Below are positions 1-8,506 of a stretch of 64,000 nt of DNA, one piece after another (positions within the stretch are counted from its first letter, which is position 1; each line of letters starts with the position of its first letter). The notes under the pieces are model-generated. The model saw only the letters and a program-made list of their open reading frames with translations. It had not been told where the DNA came from and did no database searches. The translations under genes were made by a program, and so were the position numbers. Origin of the DNA: Amorphus sp040750475 (GTDB lineage: Bacteria; Pseudomonadota; Alphaproteobacteria; Rhizobiales; Amorphaceae); contig NZ_JABJVY010000008.1 of NCBI RefSeq assembly GCF_040750475.1, positions 62,001 to 126,000 on the forward strand. The letters are read 5' to 3'.

Positions 1-202
1 CCAGAAACTCGATCATCAAGACGGCGAACACGGCCGACGCCAGCGCCACCAGCATATGAGTCCTGAGCCCCGCAGCGTGTTGCCCGCGCTCGCGCTCGAA
101 ACCGATCACTCCGCCGAGGATCGCGGCAAGCGCCAGGCGAACCGAGACTTCCCACAGCGGGATCGCCGTCGGCTCAACGAAGGAAAAGACGCCGTCGTCC
201 AT
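1..202 (-). CDS. MgtC/SapB family membrane protein (partial, N-terminal 67 residues)
   Basis: The reverse strand reads open from an ATG at 202 to the window edge, so only the N-terminus is present. A GGAGGGG ribosome binding site lies just upstream of the ATG. The translation has a first hydrophobic segment followed by GGVIGFERER and AGLRTHMLVALASA, the N-terminal signature of the MgtC/SapB family (a membrane segment, then an acidic/basic loop with AGLRTH). Family members are inner-membrane proteins linked to Mg2+ limitation and acid survival; the role here is unknown. The next gene is on the other strand, so this is the 5' end of a transcript leaving the window to the left. Confidence 0.85.
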   Translation of the reverse strand, partial: MDDGVFSFVEPTAIPLWEVSVRLALAAILGGVIGFERERGQHAAGLRTHMLVALASAVFAVLMIEFL

Positions 203-469
203 CTACCCCTCCAGTCCGCTTCGCCGCGCAGGCTTGCGTTTCGCTTATCCGGCACGACGCCCAACGGAATATGACGCGCGCGCCTCGTTCCGTTGGCAAA
301 CGTCGACCTTCCAACACCCGTTCCCGTGACCGGCGGCTTCCGCTTCGCAAAGGGAACCGACCGGGCCGCCCCGACGTTGGGTGAGCGAACCACATCTTTG
401 CCGCATTCGGTCGAGCCTCGCGCCCGGCCCCGATCGGCGATCCGCGCGACCACTTGAGGAGATGACACG

Positions 470-664
470 ATGGGCCCGGAATTTGGCGGCATTCTCGGAC
501 TGATCATTCTCGTTCTGGACATCTACGCGATCATCAAGATCGTCGGGTCCGGCGCGTCCACCGGCGCCAAGATTCTGTGGATCATCATCATCCTGGTTCT
601 GCCGCTGATCGGCCTGATCCTGTGGCTGCTTCTCGGCCCGTCCAAGCCCGCCCTCAGCCGCTGA
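470..664 (+). CDS. Small PLDc_N-like membrane protein
   Basis: This 64-residue protein is almost entirely two hydrophobic helices (about residues 7-25 and 34-56) joined by a short polar loop. The pattern LDIYAIIKIV, then KILWIIIILVLPLIGLILWLLLG, matches the phospholipase D nuclease N-terminal (PLDc_N) domain, which occurs alone in many small proteins and before cardiolipin synthase catalytic domains. No catalytic HKD motif follows, so it is a stand-alone membrane protein of unknown role. A GAGGAG ribosome binding site precedes the ATG. The 203-469 stretch upstream holds no gene I can support. Confidence 0.75.
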   Translation: MGPEFGGILGLIILVLDIYAIIKIVGSGASTGAKILWIIIILVLPLIGLILWLLLGPSKPALSR

Positions 665-791
665 CGTCCCATTTGAGGTTCATCACCGAAAGCCGTTCCG
701 CCTGATCTGATCGCGGACCGCCTCGAACTCATCATTTTGACACCCCCTCCGCCGGCCGGCTTCGGACTTCAAAGCCGGCGCAGAGGACAAG

Positions 792-1817
792 ATGCTCGAT
801 CAGCCCGTCGTCGCCCTAGCCGCCTTTCTCGCGTCGGCCGCCGTGATCATGGCGGCCGGCGTCCGCATGTCCGGCGTCGCCGACCGGATCGCCGACCGCA
901 CCGGCCTCGGCGAAGCGATGATCGGTGGCGTGCTCCTGGGCGCCAGCACCTCGCTGTCGGGAACGGTCACCTCCGTCACCGCCGCCTGGCAAGGACACGC
1001 AGATCTCGCGGTCTCCAACGCGATCGGCGGGATTGCGGCCCAGACCGTCTTTCTCGCGCTCGCCGATCTGATCTATCGACGCAGCAATCTGGAGCACGCC
1101 GCCGCCTCGGAGACCAACCTGATCCAGGGCACGCTCCTGATCGTGCTTTTGTCGATCCCGGCACTCGCCATGGTCACGCCGGGCTTTTCCCTGTTCGCGA
1201 TCCATCCGGTCACGCCGCTCCTGATCGCGATCTACGTCTACGGGCTGCGCCTCTCCCACGCCGCCGTCGAACACCCAATGTGGGTGCCGCGCAGAACGCG
1301 CGAGACGCGCGACGACGTGCCCGACGAAGAGGACGAAGACGCCGCCAGCACCAAGAGGCTGTTCGTCGAATTCGCCGGCCTGCTGCTTGCGGTCGGCATC
1401 ACCGGCTGGGTGCTGGCGCGCGCCGGCGTGACGATTGCCGAATGGACCGGGCTGTCGGAAACCCTTGTCGGCGCACTCCTGACCGCCGTCACGACCTCGC
1501 TGCCGGAGCTCGTCACCACGCTGGCCGCGGTGCGCCGGGGGGCCCTGCAGCTCGCCGTCGGCGGGATCATCGGTGGCAACACCTTCGACGTCCTGTTCCT
1601 CGTCTTCTCCGACCTGGCCTATCGGGACGGCTCGATCTTCCACGCCGTGGGCGAGCGGGCGCTGTTCCTGCTGGTCTGGTCGATCCTGATGACCGCCATC
1701 CTGCTTCTTGGACTGATCCGCCGGGAACGCCACGGCATCGCCGGCATCGGCTTCGAAAGCGCCGCTCTCCTGGCCGTGTTCGCCGGCGGGGTCGCCGTCC
1801 AGGTGGCGCTCGGGTAG
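792..1817 (+). CDS. Sodium/calcium exchanger family membrane protein (CaCA superfamily)
   Basis: This 341-residue protein has two internally related halves, as in cation/Ca2+ antiporters. The first alpha repeat (about residues 40-75) contains GGVLLGASTSLSG and later SNAIGGIAAQT. The second (about 225-265) contains LLTAVTTSLPELVTT and GGIIGGNTFDVLF. The acidic residue of the GTSLPE-type motif is present in the second repeat, but in the first the usual PE is replaced by SG, so transport stoichiometry or substrate may differ from classical exchangers. The halves are separated by a charged cytoplasmic loop rich in D and E (about residues 175-190). It stands alone, facing the AI-2E family gene tail to tail. 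Confidence 0.85.
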   Translation: MLDQPVVALAAFLASAAVIMAAGVRMSGVADRIADRTGLGEAMIGGVLLGASTSLSGTVTSVTAAWQGHADLAVSNAIGGIAAQTVFLALADLIYRRSNLEHAAASETNLIQGTLLIVLLSIPALAMVTPGFSLFAIHPVTPLLIAIYVYGLRLSHAAVEHPMWVPRRTRETRDDVPDEEDEDAASTKRLFVEFAGLLLAVGITGWVLARAGVTIAEWTGLSETLVGALLTAVTTSLPELVTTLAAVRRGALQLAVGGIIGGNTFDVLFLVFSDLAYRDGSIFHAVGERALFLLVWSILMTAILLLGLIRRERHGIAGIGFESAALLAVFAGGVAVQVALG

Positions 1818-1849
1818 CGCGGTCCAAAGCACGCCGTCGCCGCTCTCCC

Positions 1850-2944
1850 TCAGCCTGCGTCCCCAGATGCCCTGTTGCGGAAATAGGTCTCGTTCAACAC
1901 CGTCATGCCGATCGCGGTCAGCGGCGTGGCGAGCGCGATGCCGAGCAGTCCGAACAAGGTGCCCATCACGAGCTGGGCGACCAGCACCACGGCCGGCAGC
2001 AGAAACACCGTCCGGTGCTGCACGATAGGGGTCAGCAGATAACTCTCCACCGTCTGCACGACGAGATAGAGGCCGAGCACCCAGAGCGTGAGCTGCCAGC
2101 TCTCCGACAGGGCGACGAGCCCCATCGCGATCCCGCCGACCACCGGGCCGAGAAACGGCACGAAGGCGGCAAGCCCCGCAAACACCGCAAGGAAGAGCGC
2201 GAGCGGTACGCCGAGCACGATCAGCCCCAAATAGCTGAGCACGCCCACGATCAGCATCGATATCCCCTTGCCGATCAGCCAACGCCGCAACACCGACCCG
2301 GTGCTCGACACCAGCCGGCGCACGCCGTCCTGTTGGGACCGCGGAGCGAAACGAACGAGACCGTTGGCATAGTCTTCCGGCGCGGCCGCTAGATAGATCC
2401 CGACGACGACCACGACGAGCACGCTGCCCAGGGTGCCCAGCACGCTGGAAAGCGCGGCCGTCGCTCCCGACAAAATCCCGCTCGGGCCCGGCAGCATGCC
2501 TTCGAGGCCGTTGCCGCCGTCGCCGCCGCCCGGCATCAGCTGGTCCAGACCCGACACCGAGGACCGCAGCCGATCCAACCCGGCCTCCACCTGTCCGAGC
2601 ACGCCGGCGAGCTGATCGGCCAATGTCGGACCGGCGAACACGATGGCCGCCACCACGGCCGCCGCGATCACGGTCACCGCAAAGCTCAACCCGACCCAGC
2701 GCGGCAAGCCGATGGGCTCGGCCACCGCGTCGGCTGCGGCATCCAGGACGATCGCCAGCATGACGGCGCACAAGATCAGGAGTAGGACGCCGGACAGCTT
2801 CCAGATGGCGAAGCCCGCAAGCAGGACACCCGAGATCACCAGCGTGGCGTTGATCAGGCCGCGCCGATCGTAGAGCGCTCGGCTGGATCGGCTCTTGGCG
2901 GGCGCCTGCGTCTCCTCGCTGGCGGTATCGTCGCGCGCGTCCAT
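1850..2944 (-). CDS. AI-2E family transporter
   Basis: This 364-residue multispanning protein has a polar N-terminus of about 30 residues. Paired hydrophobic segments follow, then a soluble Gly-rich loop (about 135-155) and the C-terminal half typical of the AI-2E transporter (PerM/YdiK-like) family: RRWLIGKGISMLIVG, then PFLGPVVGGIAMG, then TPIVQHRTVFLLPAVVL. The last section, LLGIALATPLTAI, is also family-typical. Members are proposed exporters of autoinducer-2 or Na+(Li+)/H+ antiporters; the sequence does not say which applies. It converges on the exchanger gene with a 32-base gap. Confidence 0.85.
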   Translation of the reverse strand: MDARDDTASEETQAPAKSRSSRALYDRRGLINATLVISGVLLAGFAIWKLSGVLLLILCAVMLAIVLDAAADAVAEPIGLPRWVGLSFAVTVIAAAVVAAIVFAGPTLADQLAGVLGQVEAGLDRLRSSVSGLDQLMPGGGDGGNGLEGMLPGPSGILSGATAALSSVLGTLGSVLVVVVVGIYLAAAPEDYANGLVRFAPRSQQDGVRRLVSSTGSVLRRWLIGKGISMLIVGVLSYLGLIVLGVPLALFLAVFAGLAAFVPFLGPVVGGIAMGLVALSESWQLTLWVLGLYLVVQTVESYLLTPIVQHRTVFLLPAVVLVAQLVMGTLFGLLGIALATPLTAIGMTVLNETYFRNRASGDAG

Positions 2945-3132
2945 GCTTCGGATCCCCTTTCGGGTTTTTGCGTTGCCTGATGGGCTCGTTCGAAATGATG
3001 CGGGCTACGAGAACTTGTCGGCCCCAGATCCGTTCCCGTCACGGGGCACGCGCCGTTGGATGGATCCCCGGGACATGGTCGTGCCGCCCGCGTTCGGCCC
3101 TGCTGACACGAAAGGTGCAAGAGGACACGCAC

Positions 3133-3501
3133 ATGGCTTTCGTCGGAAACGCCTTCAACGCCGGCAAGTTCACCGCCTCGGCGGCCCATCGCGCCATCTA
3201 TCGCCGCTATGAGATCGCCTACACCTCCATCGACCTGCTCGCCGGCTTCACTTTCCTGATCGGGTCGATCCTGTTCTTTTGGAAGGCAACCGAAACGGCG
3301 GCGATCTGGCTGTTCGTGGTCGGGAGCCTGTTTTTCTTTTTGCGGCCGCTCGCTAGGATCGCCCGCGAACTGGAGCTTGCGCGGCTCCCGGTTCCCGAGG
3401 ACGACGATGCGCGCCGCCCCGGTGCGGAGGATGTGGATGGGTCCGACCACGATGGTCGTCAGGCGTCCGACCGTGATCGCGCGCGCCGCGCCTACGGTTG
3501 A
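3133..3501 (+). CDS. YrhK family protein
   Basis: The protein has 122 residues from the ATG at 3133, which follows an AGAGGA ribosome binding site. The longer in-frame opening back to 2968 has no comparable signal and an unlikely composition. Residues about 22-80 form a YrhK-type module: RRYEIAYTSIDLLAG, a first membrane helix, a short KATETAA loop and a second helix ending RPLARIARELE. The C-terminal 40 residues are polar and Asp/Arg-rich. YrhK domains are small two-helix membrane modules of unknown function. The DedA gene starts 18 bases downstream, so the two are probably co-transcribed. Confidence 0.75.
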   Translation: MAFVGNAFNAGKFTASAAHRAIYRRYEIAYTSIDLLAGFTFLIGSILFFWKATETAAIWLFVVGSLFFFLRPLARIARELELARLPVPEDDDARRPGAEDVDGSDHDGRQASDRDRARRAYG

Positions 3502-3519
3502 TCGCGAGAGCCGGCGACC

Positions 3520-4113
3520 ATGACAGCTTTTATCCGCCACGTCGTGGAAGAGTGGGGCGCCGCCGGTGTCGCCTTTCTCATGCTGTTGGAGAATGTGTTC
3601 CCGCCGCTGCCGTCGGAACTGATCCTGCCGCTCGCCGGCTATGCGGCGAGCCGCGGCGATGTCGCCCTACCAACCGTGCTGGCGGGGAGCATTGTCGGAT
3701 CGGTCGCGGGCGCAACGGTCTGGTTCGTGCTCGCCGCCCAGGTGGGCAAGGCCGGCCTCCTCAGGCTTGCCCGGACCAACGGCCGCTGGCTGTCGCTCAC
3801 CCCGGGTGATGTGGAAGCCGTCGACAACTGGTTCGACCGGCACGGCGGCAAGGCGGTGCTGCTTGGCCGGATGGTGCCAACCGTCCGTACCTTGATATCC
3901 GTCCCGGCGGCGCTTGCCGGCATGGGCTGGCGCCGCTTTCTCCTGTTCACGACGATCGGCTCCGCCGCCTGGTCTCTCCTCCTGGTCGTGGCGGGCTACT
4001 GGCTCGGCAGCGCCTACGCGGAAATCGGCACCGTGCTGTCGCCGATCTCCACCGTGATCGTCGCAGGGTTGATCCTCGTCTACCTCTACCGCGTGGCGAC
4101 GTTTAAGCCCTAA
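3520..4113 (+). CDS. DedA family membrane protein
   Basis: This 197-residue inner-membrane protein belongs to the DedA/SNARE-associated family, which includes polyprenyl- and phospholipid-flipping members that support envelope homeostasis. LMLLENVFPPLPSELILPLAG near residue 20 carries the conserved acidic residue and the PPxPSE motif. GRMVPTVRTLISVPAALAGM (about 117-136) carries the conserved arginines. It ends in a further membrane helix. It is probably in an operon with the YrhK gene. Its stop codon overlaps the stop of the convergent oxoprolinase gene (a shared CTAA), so there is no room for a separate terminator. Confidence 0.9.
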   Translation: MTAFIRHVVEEWGAAGVAFLMLLENVFPPLPSELILPLAGYAASRGDVALPTVLAGSIVGSVAGATVWFVLAAQVGKAGLLRLARTNGRWLSLTPGDVEAVDNWFDRHGGKAVLLGRMVPTVRTLISVPAALAGMGWRRFLLFTTIGSAAWSLLLVVAGYWLGSAYAEIGTVLSPISTVIVAGLILVYLYRVATFKP

Positions 4114-7100
4114 CTCTGTCCGTCTTTGAGTTGACCATAACCGCCGCCGGTCGGCGTGGTCACGATCACCGCCTCACCGGGACCGATCACCGTCTGGTCG
4201 GTGCCGTCCAAGGTCTCGACCGATCCATCGATCCGGCGCACGCACGTGCTCCCGGTCCGTCCCGGTTCTCCGCCGGCAAGCCCGTGCGGAGGGACATGGC
4301 GGTGCGACGACAGGATCGCGCAATCCATCTCCTCCAGGAAGCGCAGAGTGCGCTCCGTTCCGGCGCCGGACGTCCATTTGCCGTGCCCGCCAGAGCCTAC
4401 ACGCACGTGGAAGTCCTCCACCACCACCGGATAGCGGAACTCCAGCACCTCCGGATCGGTCAGCCGCGAATTGGTCATGTGGACATGGACCGCGTCGGTG
4501 CCATCGAAGCCGGGCCCTGCCGGCGAGCCGGAGCAGATGGTCTCGTAGTACTGGTAGCGATCGTTGCCGAAGGTGAGGTTGTTCATGGTGCCCTGGGCCG
4601 ACGACATGGCGTCCAACGCCCCGAACAGGCAATTCGTCACCTGCTGGCTGGTTTCCACGTTGCCCGCCACCACGGGTGCGGGATAGCGCGGCGACAGCAT
4701 GGTGCCTTCCGGAATGACGATGTTGATCGGCCTCAGGCAACCGGCATTCATCGGGATGTCGCCTTCCACCATCACGCGGAAACAGTAGAGCACCGCCGCC
4801 CGGGTGACCGGCTCCGGGGCATTGAAGTTGGAATATTGCTCCTCAGACGTGCCGGTGAAATCCACGGTCGCCTCGCGGGTCTCCTTGTCGACGCTGATGG
4901 CGACCTTGATCACCGCGCCCTGGTCGGTGGTGACTTCGAACGCCGAATCCGACAAGGCGTCGATGACCTGGCGCACGCTTTCGGCCGCGTTGTCCTGGAC
5001 GTGGCCCATATAGGCCTCCACCACGTCGAGGCCGAATTGATCGACCATCTTGCGCAGCTCCTGCACCCCGCGCTCGTTGGCCGCGATCTGAGCCTTGAGA
5101 TCGGCGACATTCTGCGCCGGATTGCGACAGGGATAGGGGTGATCCGTCAGGAGGTCGTAGGTTTCCGCCTCCCGGAAACGACCCTGGTCGACCAGCTTGA
5201 AGTTGTCGATCAGCACCCCTTCCTCGTCGACCGTGGTCGCCCGCGGCGTCATGGAGCCGGGCGCGGTGCCGCCGACGTCGGCATGGTGGCCGCGGCTCGC
5301 CACATAGAACAGAAGCTCGTTGCCAGCCTCGCCGAACACGGGCGTGACCACGGTGATGTCCGGCAGGTGGGTGCCGCCATTGTAGGGCGCGTTCAGGGCG
5401 AACACGTCGCCAGGCCGAATCCGGCCGTCATTCTGCTCGATAATGCTTTCGACCGAGCGATCCATGGAGCCCAGATGCACCGGCATGTGCGGCGCGTTGG
5501 CCACCAGCGCGCCAGTGCGGTCGAACACTGCGCAGGAGAAGTCCAGCCGCTCCTTGATGTTCACCGAGGAGGCGGTGTTCTGCAGCGTCACGCCCATCTG
5601 CTCGGCGATCGACATGAAGAGGTTGTTGAAGACCTCCAGCATGACCGGATCGGCATCGGTGCCGAGCGCGGTGCGCGCCGGCAACGCTTCCACCCGCTCC
5701 AGAACCACATGATTCCTAGGCGTGATGCGCGCCGCCCAGCCGGGCTCGATCACGATGGTCTGATGATCCTCGATCAGCAGTGCCGGGCCCGCGATCCGGC
5801 CGCCGGGGCGGGCGCCGTCGCGATGATAGATCCCGGCCGGATGCCACTCGCCGCCGGAAAAGAAGCGGGTGGTGGAAGACCGCGCCGGCGGCTCGTCTCC
5901 GGCCGGCAGATCCTCTTCGGCCAGATCGGCACCGCCACCAAGCGCCTCCACCTCCAGCGCCTCGACCACCACCGGACGATCCTCGAACACGAACCCGAAC
6001 TGGCGCCGATGGGCGGTAGCGAAATCCGCCGCCATGGCGTCGCGTTCGGCGAAGGCGACCGGCAACGCAGTGTCGGTCCCGTCGTAACGCAGATGACAGC
6101 GCACATCGACGGTGACGTCCGCGTCGGCGACGCCCTGGCGCTCCAGCTCGCCTGCGGCATCGCGCGAGAGCGCCTTCTTCAGCGCCTCCAACTCGCGCAT
6201 CGTGGCCGGCTCCAACGGCTTCGCCACCGAGCGGGTCCGGTTCGCGCGCACATCGGCAAGCCCCATCCCGTAGGCCGATAAGACGCCGGAATAGGGATGC
6301 ATCATTACTGTCGTCATCCCGAGCGCATCGGCCACCTTGCAGGCGTGCTGACCGCCGGCACCGCCGAAGCAGACCAGCGCATAGCCGGTGACGTCGTGGC
6401 CGCGCTGAACGGAAATCTTCTTGATCGCGTTCGCCATGTTCTCAACCGCGATCGTCAGAAAGCCGTCGGCGACTTCCGCCGCACTGCGGCCATCCCCGAT
6501 CTCCGCCGCCACCGTCTCGAACCGCTCGCGCACGATTTCGATATCGATCGGCTGATCCTGATCGGGACCGAAAATCTTCGGAAACTCGTCCGGTAGAAGC
6601 TTTCCCACCATCACGTTGGCGTCGGTGACGGCGAGCGGGCCACCCCGGCGATAACAGGCCGGGCCGGGGTTGGCGCCGGCGCTGTCGGGACCGGCCCGAA
6701 AACGCGCGCCGTCATAGTGCAGGATAGAGCCGCCGCCGGCCGCCACCGTGTGGATCTGCATCATTGGCGCGCGGATGCGCACGCCGGCGACCTCTGTCTC
6801 CAGCGTCCGTTCCAGTTCGCCGGCATAGTGGGAGACGTCGGTCGACGTGCCCCCCATATCGAAGCCGATGACCCGATCGAACCCGGCGAGCTTCGCCGTC
6901 TCCACCGCACCGACCACGCCCCCGGCCGGCCCGGACAGGATGGCGTCCTTGCCCTGGAACAGGTTCGCCGCCGTCAGCCCACCCGACGACATCATGAACA
7001 TGAGCCCGATGCCGCGTGTCGCCGCCGGACCGTCTTCGGCGCCCTCGTCGGTGAATGCCGCCGCCACCCGGTCGACATAACGCCTGAGGATCGGCGACAG

Positions 7101-7745
7101 GTAGGCGTCGACCACCGTGGTGTCGCCGCGCGGAACCAGCTTCATCAGCGGCGAGACCTGATGGCTCGCGGAGACCTGGGAGAAGCCGAGCGAGCGGGCC
7201 AGAGCCGCCACCAGCTTTTCGTGAGCCGGATAGGCATAGGCATGCATGAAGGCGATCGCGACCGCGTCGATGCCGTCCGCCTTGGCCGCCTCCAGTTCCG
7301 CGCGCACCGCGGCGAGGTCCGGTTCGGCCTCCACCGTGCCGTCGGCGAGAACCCGTTCTTCCACCTCGGCGACCCGCTCGTACAGCATCTCCGGCTTGAC
7401 GATCACCTTGGCAAAGATGTCGGGGCGAGCCTGATGGCCGATCCGGAGCGCATCGCGAAAACCCCGACTGACAAGCAGAAGCGTGCGGTCGCCCTTGCGC
7501 TCAAGCAGCGCGTTGGTGGCGACCGTGGTCCCCATCTTGATGCCGGCGATCTGATCGGAGGGAATGGCCGCATCCGCCCCCAGATCCATCAACAGACGGA
7601 TGCCATGGAGCGCGGCGTCCTCGTAGGCTTCCGGATTCTCCGACAGGATCTTGCGGGCTTCGAACTGTCCGCCCGGCGTGCGCGCCACGATGTCGGTGAA
7701 CGTGCCGCCCCGATCGATCCAGAAGCTCCACTTGCCTGCGTCCAT
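4110..7745 (-). CDS. 5-oxoprolinase / hydantoinase family protein, HyuA-HyuB fusion
   Basis: This 1211-residue protein has the full length of eukaryotic-type ATP-dependent 5-oxoprolinases, with HyuA-like and HyuB-like halves in one chain. Residues 1-200 are the HyuA N-domain (IDRGGTFTDIVAR). Residues about 200-690 are the HyuA core with the actin-like phosphate loop GFDMGGTSTDVSHYAG. From about residue 700 the HyuB half starts with LEVFNNLFMSIAEQMGVTLQ and includes ALNAPYNGGTHLPDI. Family enzymes open 5-oxoproline, hydantoins or related cyclic amides with ATP. Oxoproline is a breakdown product of glutathione, which would fit the nearby sulfurtransferase. It lies downstream of the repeat array, on the same strand as the ABC operon. 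Confidence 0.88.
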   Translation of the reverse strand: MDAGKWSFWIDRGGTFTDIVARTPGGQFEARKILSENPEAYEDAALHGIRLLMDLGADAAIPSDQIAGIKMGTTVATNALLERKGDRTLLLVSRGFRDALRIGHQARPDIFAKVIVKPEMLYERVAEVEERVLADGTVEAEPDLAAVRAELEAAKADGIDAVAIAFMHAYAYPAHEKLVAALARSLGFSQVSASHQVSPLMKLVPRGDTTVVDAYLSPILRRYVDRVAAAFTDEGAEDGPAATRGIGLMFMMSSGGLTAANLFQGKDAILSGPAGGVVGAVETAKLAGFDRVIGFDMGGTSTDVSHYAGELERTLETEVAGVRIRAPMMQIHTVAAGGGSILHYDGARFRAGPDSAGANPGPACYRRGGPLAVTDANVMVGKLLPDEFPKIFGPDQDQPIDIEIVRERFETVAAEIGDGRSAAEVADGFLTIAVENMANAIKKISVQRGHDVTGYALVCFGGAGGQHACKVADALGMTTVMMHPYSGVLSAYGMGLADVRANRTRSVAKPLEPATMRELEALKKALSRDAAGELERQGVADADVTVDVRCHLRYDGTDTALPVAFAERDAMAADFATAHRRQFGFVFEDRPVVVEALEVEALGGGADLAEEDLPAGDEPPARSSTTRFFSGGEWHPAGIYHRDGARPGGRIAGPALLIEDHQTIVIEPGWAARITPRNHVVLERVEALPARTALGTDADPVMLEVFNNLFMSIAEQMGVTLQNTASSVNIKERLDFSCAVFDRTGALVANAPHMPVHLGSMDRSVESIIEQNDGRIRPGDVFALNAPYNGGTHLPDITVVTPVFGEAGNELLFYVASRGHHADVGGTAPGSMTPRATTVDEEGVLIDNFKLVDQGRFREAETYDLLTDHPYPCRNPAQNVADLKAQIAANERGVQELRKMVDQFGLDVVEAYMGHVQDNAAESVRQVIDALSDSAFEVTTDQGAVIKVAISVDKETREATVDFTGTSEEQYSNFNAPEPVTRAAVLYCFRVMVEGDIPMNAGCLRPINIVIPEGTMLSPRYPAPVVAGNVETSQQVTNCLFGALDAMSSAQGTMNNLTFGNDRYQYYETICSGSPAGPGFDGTDAVHVHMTNSRLTDPEVLEFRYPVVVEDFHVRVGSGGHGKWTSGAGTERTLRFLEEMDCAILSSHRHVPPHGLAGGEPGRTGSTCVRRIDGSVETLDGTDQTVIGPGEAVIVTTPTGGGYGQLKDGQS

Positions 7746-8506
7746 AGGTCAGATCCCTCGTGGTCCATACGCGTCCGCTACGGGGTCGCATCGAAGCGAA
7801 GCTGACGCGCGTTGTCCATGCCGGGATACAAACTGCGAGCGGGATGAGGAAAAGTGGGCACCGGTTTTCCGCCCGCATCCCGCTCTAAGAATGAAAGGCG
7901 ATCAACTCATCCCTTCGGACAGGGTCCGAAGGGGTTGATCTTGCGGGATGAGGAAAAGTGGGCACCGGTTCCGCCCGCATCCCGCTCTAAGAATGAAAGG
8001 CGATCAACTCATCCCTTCGGACAGGGTCCGAAGGGGTTGATCTTGCGGGATGAGGAAAAGTGGGCACCGGTTTTCCGCCCGCATCCCGCTCTAAGAATGA
8101 AAGGCGATCAACTCATCCCTTCGGACAGGGTCCGAAGGGGTTGATCTTGCGGGATGAGGAAAAGTGGGCACCGGTTTTCCGCCCGCATCCCGCTCTAAGA
8201 ATGAAAGGCGATCAACTCATCCCTTCGGACAGGGTCCGAAGGGGTTGATCTTGCGGGATGAGGAAAAGTGGGCACCGGTTCCGCCCGCATCCCGCTCTAA
8301 GAATGAAAGGCGATCAACTCATCCCTTCGGACAGGGTCCGAAGGGGTTGATCTTGCGGGATGAGGAAAAGTGGGCACCGGTTTTCCGCCCGCATCCCGCT
8401 CTAAGAATGAAAGGCGATCGCCCCCTTCGGACGCCGCCAGAAGGGGGCGATCATACCAAATGAGGAAAGTTCCGCCGCAAATGGCGGCACCGACCCGGGG
8501 CCGGGA
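7746..8506. other. 761-base intergenic region dominated by the palindromic array
   Basis: There is no credible gene. Short plus-strand openings across it simply translate the repeat unit several times and have no ribosome binding sites. At the right edge, just past the sulfurtransferase stop codon, an inverted repeat (CCGCC at 8472-8476 with GGCGG at 8483-8487) could act as a weak terminator on the minus strand. The left 90 bases, before the oxoprolinase ATG, should hold that gene's own promoter if the array blocks read-through. Confidence 0.6.
7839..8455. repeat. Tandem array of six ~104-base units, each with two palindromes
   Basis: Units begin with GCGGGATGAGG at 7839, 7943, 8045, 8149, 8253 and 8355, giving spacings of 104, 102, 104, 104 and 102 bases. 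The 102-base units lack two T's in the CCGGTTTTCC segment. Each unit has a first hairpin with arms GCGGGATG and CATCCCGC, and a second with outer arms GATCAAC and GTTGATC around CCTTCGGAC and GTCCGAAGG. The spacing pattern 104-102-104 repeats, so a three-unit block probably duplicated. The last unit has a different second hairpin (GATCGCCCCCTTC with GAAGGGGGCGATC), where both arms changed together. Confidence 0.95.

Noticed and set aside
2968..3132. Upstream extension of the YrhK protein
   Set aside because: The added residues (Cys/Arg/Trp-rich) look like intergenic translation, and the ATG at 3133 has a ribosome binding site.
4131..6281. A 716-codon plus-strand open frame opposite the oxoprolinase
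   Set aside because: Long antisense frames are common in GC-rich genes; composition is His/Arg-rich with no family match, and the minus-strand protein has clear motifs.
7839..8455. Regular repeats suggesting a CRISPR array
   Set aside because: The repeats are contiguous with no unique spacers, and units are about 104 bases. No cas genes are near.
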